Below, in pieces: positions 20,301 through 34,066 of a DNA stretch of 64,000 nt. The position numbers and the translations under genes are program-made. Where the stretch lies: positions 1,162,501-1,226,500 of the forward strand of contig JAFEUB010001797.1 of the NCBI GenBank assembly GCA_024529925.1, given 5' to 3'. The notes below the pieces were generated by a model. The model did not search any database. It had not been told where the DNA came from and worked only from the letters and a program-made list of their open reading frames with translations. How positions within the stretch are numbered: the first letter of the stretch is position 1; each line of letters starts with the position of its first letter. The stretch comes from Ophthalmolycus amberensis. Its lineage: Eukaryota > Chordata > Actinopteri > Perciformes > Zoarcidae.

Positions 20301-21086
20301 CGGTCACACGCCGTGATGTCCGACTCTGACACTTTCTCCCGAGATTAGAGAAGATGGAAAAAAAATCAAAAGAAGATTGCAGAGGCAGGGAAAGTAAATA
20401 AAGGAAGGGAAGCAGAGGGAGGATTTGGTGAGAAATACAGAAGGGAGAGGAAGACGGGGTGAGATTAGGAGAGATAAAAACGTGACAAGTGAGGACGACT
20501 CTAGTCCTCAAAGCATTTTCCCCAAGTGCTCAGGTTATTATGCCTTGTTAGGCCCGCTGAAGGTGAACTTATAAGGATATAAAAATGTAAAAAATCCAAT
20601 ATGACCAATGTGAGCAGTAATTGGCAGGTTTCACTTTGTTGTCGCTCGTGTTTATTGTTGCCATGAGACAAGTCAGGATAAGAAAGATATCCTCCTCCCC
20701 ATCTCGTTCTTGAATGAACAAATCCTCTAACCAGTGTTTGTTTCCAGCCGTCTTTCCTGCAGTATGTTGCCTTTTGTTTCACTTCAAACGCCACTGCGTC
20801 ATCTGTTTTTCTCCTGGAGAGGCGGAAACAAACAGAAGCACCAGCTTAGCCGGCTTTCCAAAGTAATTGGTTTAGAGTTATTCCTTGAAGTGGTTGCATT
20901 TTTTTGACACGGTGATGGTTGTTTTTTCAGCTTATATTCAGTCTTTTAAAGATTATTTTTTGTTTACCTTAAGATAAACGTACTGGTGGCATTGAAACAC
21001 AAATCTTGTGGGATTTGAGCAAGCAAGAACACAGACACACCGATAAAGTTGTTTAGAGTGTTTTCAAAAACTTTTTTGATACATTA
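17358..21086. other. No gene seen
   Basis: About 3.7 kb without a supportable exon. It includes a G-run at 17886-17896 and a CA run at 19930-19946. Proline-rich frames at 18937-19206 lack splice context or recognisable domains. Confidence 0.4.
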
Positions 21087-21106
21087 ATCCCCCCCCCCCC
21101 CCCCTC
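21087..21106 (+). repeat. Poly-C run with one T
   Basis: About 16 C followed by TCCC. Confidence 0.9.
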
Positions 21107-22203
21107 CCACCAATAGCTTCATCATAACTTCCACAACATAATGTATTAAAAGCATTTCAATCAGGGGAGACAAGTGAATGAAGAAAAGAGACAATTGTTT
21201 ATTATAACAGATGATATGGGATAATAAAGTCCTGACAGAAAGTCTTTAGACGCTACGGGGAGATTTGTAATCGAGGGGCGTCTGCCCTCAGCAGCAGCAA
21301 GATAAATCCCCCTCGGGGAGGCCAGACACTGGTGTTTGCTGATCAGACTGGTTGGCTGAGGAGGCGGATGAAGCTGACGAAGACTGGGCGGTGATGGGGA
21401 GGTGGAGGGCCGTGCGCGAAACAGCAGCATGAACGTACTAAAGGCAAACAGTTTGGCTAACAATGCAGGTGTGTTGATGTGCTGTTGGACGGATGCGACC
21501 AGCCGATGAGAACAGCTGATAACATGATTGACAGCCCCAAACAATGACGGCAAAGAAATTATGAGTGAAGGGCAGGATTGGATGTAAGATACAGGCCTGA
21601 GCGTACAATATGCGGTTAATAGAGCTTCGTTACATTTGTGTTGTTGTAGTTTTCCTCGAAAGAAAGGTTTCACAATTGGTTCATCTTTCCCTACGTATGC
21701 AAACTATTTATTTTTGCAATGTTATGACAATTTGACGGAACGTGACGGGACAGAGCAGTGGAGGAATCAGAGGGCTGAGCTGAGGATGTTTGTCTTTCAT
21801 GTTCTAGTGGAGAGGGAAGGGTAATCACAGTCTGTAGCAGCGACCAGTGTCAGACATTTAGCAGACTTAAAATAAGAATACTGATGTTTTATTATCGAAA
21901 GACAGTGAATCCTGTTTGGAAACCCTGTTCATTTGCAAAAATAATGAGGTTGACATTTAAAGCTTACTCCCTCTAAAAACAAAAAATAAACACCACAAGA
22001 AAAACAATGTCATGCATGGAGTAAGGTTTTACTTTCATTTCTGAAATAACTTGAGATTTACTGTATAAAATAGTTGTGTATAAATTTTTACTCGACTCTA
22101 TAACAGTATTTACGATATTGTTACTGTCAAAGCATGCTAGAACATACAGAGATGGGACAGTTTAATGGGCATGGTCGGGTCAACCTGAGAGGGGGGTCTA
22201 GCC
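21107..22203. other. No gene seen
   Basis: AT-rich, with short chance ORFs only. Confidence 0.4.
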
Positions 22204-22248
22204 CAGGGCTCAACAGTGCGGGTTGCCAGGTTGCCACCGGCACCCATT
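22204..22248 (+). mobile_element. hAT-like terminal fragment, second copy
   Basis: CAGGGCTCAACAGTGCGGG then GTTGCCAGGTTGCCA, matching the start of the fragment at 151. It is cut off by the LTR that follows. Confidence 0.4.
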
Positions 22249-22594
22249 GTCACAGGTTGTAGATTCGGGGATAAAGGGGAAGGACCAAAAAGCAGACTCG
22301 CAGGGAGGCAGACGCAATAAAGACACTTCAAGAACAAAAACAGGCTTACAGAGGGAGAGTCCAGATGGCAGGCAGGTAACAGAAGCTCTAAGCAGCACTA
22401 AAGCAAAGACACACAAACCGACCACCAACAGAGACCAAACAGCACTATACATACACAGGAAACCAAGACACAGGTGGCCAGATGCAGGCTGAAAAGCTGA
22501 TTGGTGGAAGAAACAAAAGGGAACATAGCAAGGCTTGCGAGACCAATATCACACAGGTGACTCACAGAAACACAGGAGGGAAGACGTCATGACA
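22249..22594 (-). mobile_element. Solo Gypsy-type LTR (346 bp)
   Basis: On the minus strand it begins TGTCATGACGTC and ends ACAACCTGTGACA, giving TGTCA/TGACA ends. Its later part reads GCCTGTTTTTGTTCTTGAAG, then TCTGCCTCCCTGCGAGTC and TTTTTGGTCC, which is the familiar R/U5 composition of fish Gypsy LTRs. No internal coding region is beside it, so it is probably a recombination remnant. No clean target-site duplication is visible (flanks CCCAT and CAATT). Confidence 0.65.
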
Positions 22595-25500
22595 CAATTA
22601 CAAACGTGATGCAGTTGACCGTTGCCCGGATGGTCATCTTATATTTGAGATCTCTTTATCTCGCTCTGTTTTGCTTTCGGTGCAATAACTCTGTCAACAT
22701 GCTCCCACCAATAGAATGCGGTTTTGACCAATGCAACTTTCACTGCCACCTTGCATTGTCATCGGTCGGTGTGAAATCTTCTCAGAGCGTTCCTTATTGG
22801 TGGTTGCTCTCCCTTTCAATGATCGTCCACTCCTGTTTGACTCTACTTTCTTGTTTTTGACATGAAGCAACAGTTGATGCAATACATCATCGCACAGCAT
22901 TGGCTAAGTCTAGCAGCCTTCCACCTTTTGCTGATTGTAGTCCTCTATACAGTGCCGTGTTTGCAGTGGGGTAGTGAGACAACTTCTTTGTGCTGATCCT
23001 CGTTGACGACACTGTGGAGAGCTATTATTAGCTATCTAATGCTAGAATAGTTAACCCACTTGCTTTGGCCATAAAGAACAGCTGGACGCAGCCGACACTG
23101 TACTTTTGTAATCATTAAAAGCTGTACCTTGCAATCCAAACACTGCAAATTAAAATGAGCTGAATCACCTCTGGTATCACGTCCCCCTGTAATCCACATA
23201 TATGAGGACGACGTGTACCAAAGTCCCACGTTTAATGACAGGGATTCATTGAAGTAGCACTTGTATTGTCTTTTTCCTTAGAATTATTAGTACTAAAAAT
23301 TCATTAATCACAGTGGATGATATCTGAGAGATAAAAACATGATGAGGTGCCCCAGAAATAATGGATGCTGCAGAGGCGGAGCCCCTCCACTTCATCATTC
23401 CCTCCACTGGCTTCATTAGTTCTTCATGTCGGAACATTGCACTTCTTGTGCTCATTTAATAGCCACTTTACAGGACTTCAGCCTCTTTTCTCCAACTTCT
23501 TGAGTTTTGCTTTTGTTATTACTTACTGAGTTTAACTGCTGTTTGAAGTCTGATAAGCATTGTTTCACTGGAACTAGTGTATAAAAAGCATACGATTTTA
23601 AAGGAACCTTGTGACAAACAAGTATTTTCTGATGTAGTTTATGGAATATTCTTTCCATAAAATTGGAATTATAGTGTTTTTACATTACATTACATTTGAC
23701 ACATATTGCACTAAAATACCGCACGTTGAAGAAACTTCTCTGGTTTGGAATAAAATGGTGAAATGATTGGCTAGTGAAGGTCTGAAACAGCCGACACTAC
23801 AGTACGGCGATAATGTCAAACAGACCTTGACAGTTTTGAAGACTCTTTCTCAAGAACATTTTCAAAACATAATCTCTCACAGGTGACGCAGAGCCTCTTC
23901 AGGGACATCCATGGGGATCTAGTTCCTTCCACGATCTGATTATGATTATGATCATTAGCACGCAGCGTGATGCTTAACTGCACCTAAAACTGACATACGA
24001 CAGATGGTTGTGCTCTGAATGGCAACGCTGGGCAGCGGTTCTTCATCCCAGTGGGAATCTTCTCGACCAGCCTCTGACTCGCCTCGCCTGTCTGACACAT
24101 GAAACACAGAAAAAAAGGTAACATCTGGTGAATTACTCAGTAATTATGAACGTGGCAGTTTAAAAGCAGTTAGCTTAGTTTCGTTTTTACACGACCACAG
24201 CATGCTGTCAGCGACGGGGGACACTCCGTTGTAGAAAACAAAGGATTTCTAAATCTGGTTAAAATGCTTGAGCCACGCTACGAAATCCACTCACGCACCC
24301 ACTTCAGTATGAAGCTGTTCCAGGCGTCGATGAGAAGGAAAAGACTGTGACCGCTTTCACCACGGCGGAGTGATTCTTAGTCCGGCGCTGTAGACACGCC
24401 CCCTCTGTGAGAGTCACACACACACACACCTGGTTCAGGTGCTGACAGAAGTATCAGAGTGAAGCTAGACAGGCCCAATAATATTCCAGTCACCACAGAA
24501 AGGTCGACCCTCTCCCCAGACAATGGAGATATTCTCATCTTTTTGAAAATAATGTCACAGTAATGGTAAACATTATTGTGTATTTGAATGGCATAACCTG
24601 ACAGGAAGTAAACATAGACCCAAGTTGTTGCTGAGCAGTTCAGTTCAGTGTAAACAGTGGAAGCTAGCTCACTGGCTGTTTCTTTCTTTCAATATTGATG
24701 AAAGGAGTGACTATACTGTTTTGTTAGCTCTCTCTCTGCATTGTCCCTGAAACCCAGGGACCTATTCTCTATTGTGGTTCGTGCAAACCGTTTATTTTAA
24801 GCTCGATTGTAAATGAGCCATGTAGAAAAAAGTATTTTGATGAAATATCACTAATTTAAGCTTCAATTTGGTTGCTTTTCCTGACGGAAGCGTTCGTCAT
24901 ACACGGTGTGTTCAAGGGCCATTGTAAAGTTGAAAGTCTGATAATAATGTCTGTTTTCACAGTATTTTTGCCTGTTTAGTTTTTTTTAAATAGCGTGCTT
25001 TTCAAACCCGCCAACAGGTTTTGGGGTCCAGAGGGTTAAAACACTGATGTTAGGACAGAAACCACGCATTTGTAAAGCACTACTATGTCAGACGTAAGTG
25101 TTTTCAGCCTCTTGTGCAGATCTCCTTCCCCAGTGTGGCCAAAAATAACTTATTGCAACTTTGATAACAATCCAAATTCTACCAAACTCTAGATTTACAG
25201 GTATCCAATGATACCAGACACAACCTTTGTCTGTGTATGTGAGACACCCTTTCTCATAACACGTAGTCATTTGACACATTGTTTACATCAAATATATAGA
25301 TAGTGTAATTGGCATCAAATCTGTATTCATGTCTGCACCCTCGGTGTATGCCTGAATTATGTATTTGAAAAAAAGCACAGAGAGGGTTGTAATGATGCAT
25401 GCAGGTGGTTCAAAGTGGTTAAGTCAAACTGGATTCGAGGATTGTCTCACAGCAGCTGAAGGAGATATGTAAATGAGGCTGGATTTTATAGCTGGTGATA

Positions 25501-28500
25501 AAATTCATGGCCGGGCTGAGGTAGTAATTGCAGTCAGCGGACCTTTCTCTGCAAACACTGCTGCTCAGAGAAGGCTTTAATGACAATATTGTAATCCCCA
25601 AATACTGTCACTGCATTCGAGTTAAGATAGAACAACCCCCCGCCACCCCCCACACACACACACACTTTCAAAACTGTGCTCCAAACTCGGAGCAGTCAAG
25701 GCGTACAGGTTGGACTTGCACGGGGAGTAATTCTTTGAGAGTATTAAGGCAAACAATTTAACTGCCAGCTGTGTGCCAAAGTCACAAATGAGCGTTCGCA
25801 TGCAGCCAAGTGGACATTCGCTTGCCAAGCACAATAATTATAGGGAGAGTTTGGCTAACACGTTCAGGTGATTTATGATAATGAGAGTGACAATAAAGCG
25901 CCTACTGTCAAATGGCAGGTCTGACTGCGGCGTGTCAGTATCCTCAGCTCCTCTCTATAACGTGGTCGAAGAGAGAGCTGGCGGATGTGGGAGGATGCCG
26001 GAGAGCTTTCTTTCCCTCTGAAGTTCACACCTTTCAACGCCCACTCGAGGGTTTGTCTCTGGAGGGCCTTTTTAGAAAATAATACAATAGAACGGGACTC
26101 ATGAGATGTCGAGCCCACCTGATGTTCTTGGAAATGCTCATATTCTCCAATAAGCCTCCGCCAGTACCCGTCTGCACCCAGCACTGACGAAGTGCTCGCC
26201 ACATCGCCGCCGCCAATTTCACACGCCGGCAGAAGGAGAGGCAGACACAAGAGAGACAGAGAAAATGGAGAGAACGAAGGAGAAAAATACCTGCTCTTCA
26301 CTTCAATAACGTTGGAGCCAGGGTGTAGAATAGATGAAGCCACTGGACATGGAACATTTCGAACAGTGTAAAGCAAAGCGGCAACAGTGAAACATACAGT
26401 ATGACTTGCAGCTTTCTGGCCGATTCAATTACAATTAATACACTTAAGTCTGTTTCAACTGAGCCACCAAGCAGTTAAGATTCAAATAATACGGCATGTA
26501 TTTCAGGTTTCTGCCATTATAAAATAAAATATATCTTTACCTGTAATAATAAGCAGCTGTCTTGGTGTCACTTTAACGTGGCACTTAGGAGGCAATGAGA
26601 GAGAAAGAGAAAGAGAGAGAGAGAGCTTAAATAGCTAATGCAGTACTTTATGGATATATTTATTATTCTCTTTTCCTCTTGATATTCTTTAGCACTATGT
26701 GCTTAAGATTGGAGACGTTCTTGTTTCTTGCCATTTGTCTGTTATTCCATGATCATTTTCAATGGGTTGTTGTTGATTAGCATGCACTGTCAATAAGTAA
26801 CAGAGGGTAGAGGAACTGAAAAGTGCCACTTTTAACCAGCTCTTCTGTTATACTGAGTAAACTGTGTGCATCAGTGTTTTATCTTTTTTTCATTATTCTA
26901 AGAGTCTGCTTTTACACATAATATAAATGCTTTAACATCTTATTGTGTTGTGTGAAATGCAATCAAGCATGACAGGCCATTTTTTTCTTTTGCAGATCGC
27001 ACCTTTCGTGAGAATCTGCTGGTCTCTCGCAGTAACAATAGAAACTAGTGAGATGAGACTGCAAGGGGATGGAGAGAAAAAAAGAAAGTTTATTACCAAA
27101 TCAAAGCCGCAGTAAAAGTTGCAACAGAGTTGAACCTCATTCATTCTGAGGGTGCAACATCCCAGAGATCACTCGAGTGTGGCTAGCAGTGCAGCGAGCT
27201 GGAACAAAAGAGGCGCAGGAGACAAACGGAGCTGCTTTGGATATATTTAGGAATTTGTTAATTTTACTTTGCAATGCACACATTCCAAACATGTTATCTT
27301 ATTTCTACTCTCCATTATCCTTTCTTACAAATGGACTATTGTCCATATCTGTCTCTAGCGTTTGTGTGGCCCGGGAGTCTAGAAATGTTTTTTGCTTGGC
27401 TAACCTCGTGACCCGGCCGCTTTCCCATGCTGCAGAGCAATTTAAACACAATTGCCATGCTTTTCATTTAGCCACTGCGGCTTGTTTCCACTCCATTGTT
27501 AGGGACAATGGGTCAAAGCTGTGTTGCAGATTAACTGTGCAAATAAATAAGAAAAGTAGAGCGCGCGGGAGCTCGGATTGGGGCAAATCAATAGGGTCAA
27601 GCCAGGATGGAAACCAACGAGAGTGGGAGAAAGTGGAGGGAAGCGGAGAGAGCTGCAGGTAATCAAGTGGACCATCAGCCGCATGTTAAACCCACATGAA
27701 CCGTTTTCCCCGGAGGAAGTGAATGTTCAGGAGCACAGCGAGGGCTCATCTTCTCCGACTGAAGTCTGCATTAAGTTTCCCCACCGGCCTCGCACACAAG
27801 ACCCGAGGGGGAGAAGACACAGCTCGGAAGTTTTGATGTATCGATTCTGATGCTCTCATTTTGTCTGTTCCTCATCAGCTCATTTACTTAGTGTAAGGAA
27901 ATAACCTTATTACTGACACATAACAGCTACTGATTCAGACAAATCAAGTAGGATATCGTTCTGCTGAAGAACCGAGCTCGCCCTGTCATTGCAACCTTTT
28001 TTATTCGCAAACAAACACAAAATTCCCAAGTGAAATTCAAATGGGAAGGCATGAAGGTGAAAATGCGGGAAAAAAGACACCCAACTACACACATTTTCTT
28101 GCAGAGCTTCATCATTTTCTCTCACTTCTATGTGACATGTCACAGCTTCAAAACAACCCACAACTCAAAACAACCCACAGTGAAAAGCGGTAGAGCAAGA
28201 AGGGTGTTGTTTCTGGGAAGCCCAGAGCAGTGGCATAAATTCAATTGAGGCGAAATTCTGTTTGTGGCCTAAAAACAATGAGATGGGACTTATTAAGTGA
28301 AACTGGGGAAACAGTGAGAGTGGAAAAGCTCTTCCAATTGCATTAGGACCGGATCTGGGAGAGTTGGTGCAATAATGGCTCGGAAGGCCGGGTTAGATTA
28401 CAACAGGAAGGTAAAGGGTTTAGTGGACAAGGGCGGTCCAGAGAGAGAGAGCGAGGCAGGCTGACTGAGAGGCTAACCGGAAATTATGAAAGATATTGGA

Positions 28501-29010
28501 GGTATAGAAAATGGAGTGAATGGGAAATAGGAGAAGAAACTGAGGGAGTTAGAAAAGTTGGGTGCATTTGAACAACAAAGTTACGTGAAAGAAAGTGTTT
28601 GTCTTCCTGGTGGCCTGGTGATGATGCATATTACTGTCCTCCTGCAGCGTTTGGTTCCAGGCAATGGCCGTTGTCACATCTGATACTCCTCTTTCTTTCC
28701 TCGTGTTCGTGTATAAATCTCCTCTACATCCAGTATCTAATGAAGGCAAAAAGCAACCTGCCTTTCCTGATAAGTGACCTCGTTTGGTTGTGTACTGTCC
28801 TCTTACACTGGGGAACTAGAATGATGTCGTTTATGCTGCTACAAAAACACAGAATGGTTGCAAAGCTTGTGAGTTTGAAACTGGGGACATTTGTTTGTGT
28901 CTTGGAATGATCTCATGATGAAGGTTATCTTTCTTGTCCCTTAGAAGGTTAGTTGACTGAACTTAACCATAGCTGTGATGTATCCAAAAACACTCTGAGG
29001 TTCTACACAG
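22595..29010. other. Gene-poor stretch, GA tract at 26600-26625
   Basis: About 6.4 kb. A pyrimidine-rich acceptor-like site ends at 26999, but the frame after it stops without a good donor. A minor common-repeat-like piece (GGGGTCCAGAGGGTTAA) lies near 25023-25038. The open frame 27177-27662 has no domain or splice support. Confidence 0.35.
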
Positions 29011-29060
29011 AAGATAAGATAAGATAAGATAAGATAAGATAAGATAAGATAAGATAAGAT
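29011..29060 (+). repeat. (AAGAT)10 tail microsatellite
   Basis: Ten perfect AAGAT units abutting a LINE 3' end. Read on the minus strand, it is the ATCTT tail of that element. Confidence 0.95.
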
Positions 29061-29320
29061 AATCCTTTATTAGTCCCTCAGTGGGGAAATTACAGGATTA
29101 CAGCAGCATTGCTCACAAGTAATAAAATAAAAGATAAAAATCAAGTAATATAATAAACTAAACAGTAAACAGTAGAACAGTAATAAAATAAGACAGTAAA
29201 GAAGAGTATTAGATATACTAAATATGCCAGTATATACAGAATATACAGAATATACAGAATATACAGGCGGATCAGGTAAATACTTAAAAACGTATTGGAT
29301 ATTGCACGGTTTAGATAAGA
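29061..29320 (-). mobile_element. Non-LTR retrotransposon 3' end
   Basis: On the minus strand it contains CTGTAATTTCCCCACTGAGG followed by ACTAATAAAGGATT and the ATCTT tail, a conserved 3' terminus of fish LINEs and their SINE partners. It continues into AT-rich 3' UTR-like sequence with four copies of the 9-mer ATATACAGA (29232-29267). No RT sequence was seen, so it is strongly 5'-truncated. The upstream limit is approximate. Confidence 0.65.
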
Positions 29321-32300
29321 TATTGCACCAGGTGAATGAATTAAAGTGTTCAGTGTGTGCAAAGTGTTCGTGTTCAAGTGTTCAAGTGTTAGTGGTCTAC
29401 CGAGAGCAGTTGCTTCTGAAGAACCCCTTTGTTGTTGTTTACGTGTCACACCTAAAATCAATTAGCGTCTATGTAGAGAAGCGTTCCCAAGCGTCCATTT
29501 TTCAGGAAGCCATGGCTGCGCCCCGAGATAAAAAGTAGTTCAAATTTTGGAATTCTGCAGCGCGCACCCCAGGTCATGTGACGAGGAACAACCAATTACA
29601 GCTGCCAGATATCTTTATTTTCTTCTGTAAATATCAGTCTATGGTAAATGTATGGAGACGTTCATATTTTGAGTGTAGGAATACTCTGAGCTTTACTGTT
29701 GCGTTCCAAACTCTTGCTAAGCTAAGCTGCCCTTACATAGTTCGTACTGTTGCATTCAGTATGAGTTAAACTGGGACTTCATCATAACATTGCACCTTGA
29801 ACTTTGACATTTTGGCTCATATATCTGCTGTGCAAAGGATTGTGGGTCTGAATATCCAGCAAAGCATGCTGTTTTGCATGCTGCGAACTGATGCAGTAGA
29901 ACATCCTGGTATTTTTGACGTACTGCATTTGACATGTTATGTATTCTGGTATACTATATAGTATGGATATCAGAATGCACAGTATCCGTCTGACGGACTA
30001 TTTTACTTGCTTCACCCTTACCGTCCGAGGACGTCACAACATCCAGATTGACAAATCCTGCAGTACAACTTCTGAGAGGGTTACGGTGCTGGAAATCCAT
30101 TTATCTTTGTTTCTGACTATGTTTAGTTGACTCAGTGAGGCTCACTGCTAACTGACCGGAACTTCATCATCATCGCAGTGTGCAGGTTTGAGTTGCTTCG
30201 CAACTGGCAGCCGTTTTTAGAAGATAGGGGTTTTCAAGTAGTCTTTGTAAGACTAATGGTTCCATTAAGAACAATTTTCATCCAAAGGACCCTTTTTGGA
30301 CAGGATGGTTAAAAGTTAAAAGATCATCCCATTTCATATATATATGTATGAGAGAGAGATGGGGAGATTTATTCAAGATATTAAGCGGCAGAGAAAGTTT
30401 GAGGCAGCTGCTTAGTAATCCAAGGAGACTGTTAAACTGCTGTACGGAGGACCTTGAAAGAACAAAATGGATCCAACTGAGGTGAATCAGCCTCGACCGT
30501 GTACCCCTCTCGGATGACGCTGGCTTCTCAATAGCATCCCGATTGTCTGGCCTGGTTGCCTTGCTGTCTGCTCTCTGACTGTCCCCGACAGTGGAAGTGT
30601 CTGAGTGCCAGTCACTCAGTGTCCTTGCGTCTGCCGGGGCGGCGACACACGCTCATCGATACGTGGAAAGATACTCTCTGTAACGGCGAGGGACAGAATA
30701 GAACTGATTTAATCACGCCGTTCAATACTCACCTCACCTTCTGTCAAATGACAATGTGATTGAGGACATTAAACGGCAATAAGAGAGTGCCACCGTGTGA
30801 AGATGAACTCCCAGGCAGCTGTTTTTAAATTGCCATCTTCATCTCTTAGGAGTTGTAGAGAGGAAAAAAACAATGTGTCATCCTCTGTTGTTGAAGGAGG
30901 AGAAGGAAGGAAAATACTGCCATCGCGTAGGAAGGTACAAAGGAGAAAGAATAATGATCTGCTTTTGTATGGTTTGATTCCTTAAAAACATCTTGTCCTC
31001 ACAGTGATAGCTTTGGGATTTGGTTGTTTTTCCGAACATGAAATATGCAATAAAAAAAAAAGTCCTTCAGGAAACAATCTCTATAATTAGACTGTCATTG
31101 CAATTAATGACAATGTTTACCATCACAGTTTAGAATACAATTATTTCAAGGTTGTTCAATTTCTGTTGCCGGCGAAAGAAAACTTTTCAAATGAGAACTA
31201 TCTTCAGAAATATTTCCAACCTGTCTGCTTGTTCCACTTCATCCACCCGGGCTTTGAGGATCTGAACTTATTCTGATCCCTCAACAACATTTATTCCCCC
31301 CTCTTTCCCATTTTGCAACAACTTCCTCTCACGCAGGATGTTGTTATCTGGCCGGCGGCTATTATAGGTTGTTTGGTGCCGACCGGAGGGGTTGTGTGGC
31401 CTCTCATACTCCCAGCTCTTATCCAAAGTGATTCCGACAGGCACATTAAAATGCTAATTCTTGCCTTTGCGCCCCCCTGCCATTTTGTCACTTCCTTTCT
31501 CCTTGTGTGGCATGTTGAGGGGAAAGGAATTACAGCGCTGGCCCTGGGGTTGAATATTCAAATGGCCACCTGATTTCCCAACAGAGCAGCACCAGCCAGG
31601 TTCACATTTACATAGTTCCCGTTCCCCCATTTACCGTTCCCCCATCAACGCTGACTGACTCAACTCTTGGCTAGACCATTCACAGAACTCCCAACTCTGA
31701 CTGCGTGACTAACACTCCAACTGGTCACTTCCATCGACCGCATCGCGCTTCTTGAAAAAGATCCATTCACAAAACTACGGGGCAGCCAAAAGGGATGTAA
31801 AAAAAGTCCTTGTTAGAATAACGCTGGCGAAAACGGCAGCTCATTACCACGACTTGGTCTATATGGCTGTTGGTGGAGGTCAATGCTTTCATGTTGCACT
31901 GGAGGGTTTACTGGGGTTTGATAGCTTTTTTGTTTGGTGCATTAAGCATGAGTTGCGAAATAATGTGAATTGAAGCATTTATGAAAAAGAGTGGCAGCAG
32001 TATCCTCATATGGTAAACACATTTACACAAAGAAGACACAAGTAAGTAAACATAGTGATATAACACTTTTAAAACTGCAAAGAAATAATAAGAAACAAAC
32101 AGAGCAAATAGCTGGACTGGAAAGACGAGACCAATGTATAACAATTTGCAGAAAATATAGTTATCGTATAAAAAAAACACCAAAGAAAACCAGGGATTGG
32201 TTAGAATGTACACTGATTTGTCTTCTCTGACATTTTGATGGTTGCTTTTCCGAAGTCAAGGTGCAACAAAAGTTTTGGATTGACTACTCTCACAAAACAG

Positions 32301-34028
32301 TACTCCACCGATTTAGCACCCCTGATTACATTATTGGACTCATGTTGGACAGAAAAAAAGGACTAAATCTGATGCAGCAAAACCAGAGGTTAGTTTTGTT
32401 TCACACTTTCCTTGCCAAAAACCTGGCGCCTACATTACCACCAATGCAACTCCACCGCTGATCCGTCAGATATTCAGGTGTGCTACGCTAGCAGCAGCCA
32501 ATGTAGCCTGGAGACACTAGCCTCAAGCACTGATGCGGAGTCCAGAAGTCTCGGTGATCTCACTGCTTCCTAACTCCACACCCGCTTCAAATTTGTAGTC
32601 TTCAGCTGCAATGCATGTTGCCTCAAGTGACATCACTTGCATAGCTCCCCCTGGTGGCACAAAAGGCTTTATACAATATTCTTCACCTGTGTGCTAGTAC
32701 ATATGTACACGCAGTACTCCTCAAGACCACGGACTGTGATGTGTTGAATTGGTGAAGTTTCCCTTTTTCTCCGGTAGACATAAACTCCACAATTAATATC
32801 AATGAAGACAAAGTCATCATGATATTTAGTTACTCTCATTAGTCATTTAACTGTAACTCTACCTCCACTATTGAAGGTGTAGCTCCTCGTAGAGCAGGTA
32901 GTGACATACTCAAGAATATGAAGATGAAATAATGTAAAGAAAAGAATGTCTCAGCAGCAAGCCTGTCTTCATTATGCCTGTCTCTGTCTCCTGCGTGCCC
33001 GAGCTGAATGCCTAATTACCTGGATGAGGTGCCCAGGGAGCAGTCCACCACAGCAGCCACCTGTCGGGCTGGAGCGCCTCCAAATGACGAACGCCCGCGG
33101 GGCTGCGCTGCTCAGGTTGAGTCTGTGTTTTCCACTCTGTCGCCTTGCGCCGCGCCTCAGCGTGGCAGCATCAACCTGGGGAGCAACTGTTGTCTTTACT
33201 AATTTACCCAAAATAGCTGCCTGCCTCGGGCTCTACCATGCTGCCAGTGCCGGTGAAGAGCATCTGTTTTCAACTGCAGGGGCAAGCGTAATCACACTGT
33301 GGCTCCGGGTGTTAGCCGGACTCCCGGCTAAGTACAGATGGAAGGAGCCTCAGTGTGTACCTGCGTTTTCTTTGTGTGCCTGCTGTGTGTATCTGCTAAG
33401 CAACTCAGGCAACTCAGCAGTTGAATGGAGCATCTGAGATGCAGAACGGGGTGTTAATAAAACATTTCTTAAAGCCGGAGTATAGAGCTGTCCAAGGATA
33501 TTCTAACTGAAATCTTTACAGGTTCATCTCAAAAGCCTGCTCCGGGCTTACTGGTGGGTGTTTTCAGAGGATTTGGTCAAGTGTCATGGCTACGGTAAAG
33601 CTGCAGGATATTCTCTTCTTTACTTTAATAACCTGATAGATACGAGCATGTGGTATTTTACTATGAAGAAAGGTATTTTGCGGAGGATATTGCAAAAAAA
33701 AATGTTTTGGTCAGCCAAGAGGGAATCAAAGGGTTTTAAATCTGTCTCTTGAAGCTCCTCTGATGTTATCAAAGTGCAGCTTTATTGTTTTATAATAAAA
33801 ACTAATTGTAAAATGTGAGGTAGCGCTCAGATGAAACGTAACGGCGCTGAAACAAAATTACCCCACCAATATCTTCAAAGCGCACGCGGATCATTTCAGT
33901 CCGGACGGGATGAGGGAAAACATCACGGTTTGGAGCGAGATAGCTGTTTGGAGAGGGTTTCAGTGTAAACATGTCCAATGTGACTTGGATGGCCTGAGCC
34001 TTTGAGACCCCTCACCTCATCGGTTATT

Positions 34029-34029
<1 letters not shown>
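29321..34029. other. No gene seen; probable eroded repeats
   Basis: About 4.7 kb. A palindromic TACTATATAGTA at 29952-29963 sits in a MITE-like setting. CCCCCTGGTGGC at 32647-32658 is a word common at the end of fish repeats. No exon supported. Confidence 0.35.

Positions 34030-34060
<31 letters not shown>
34030..34060 (+). repeat. (CA)15 microsatellite
   Basis: About 15 CA units. Confidence 0.9.

Positions 34061-34066
<6 letters not shown>

Noticed and set aside
26983..27120. Acceptor-like tract (TTTTTTTCTTTTGCAG) followed by an open frame
   Set aside because: The frame stops after about 39 codons and no acceptable donor precedes the stop.
27177..27662. 161-codon plus-strand ORF
   Set aside because: Composition is ordinary. 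There is no domain, no splice context, and the reading frame overlaps other chance frames.
32946..33437. 163-codon ORF with a stretch (AASAGEEHLFSTAG) resembling the hATC motif
   Set aside because: Only a handful of residues match. The usual continuation (PRR-RL-x-NFE) is missing and there are no hAT ends nearby, so it is probably chance.
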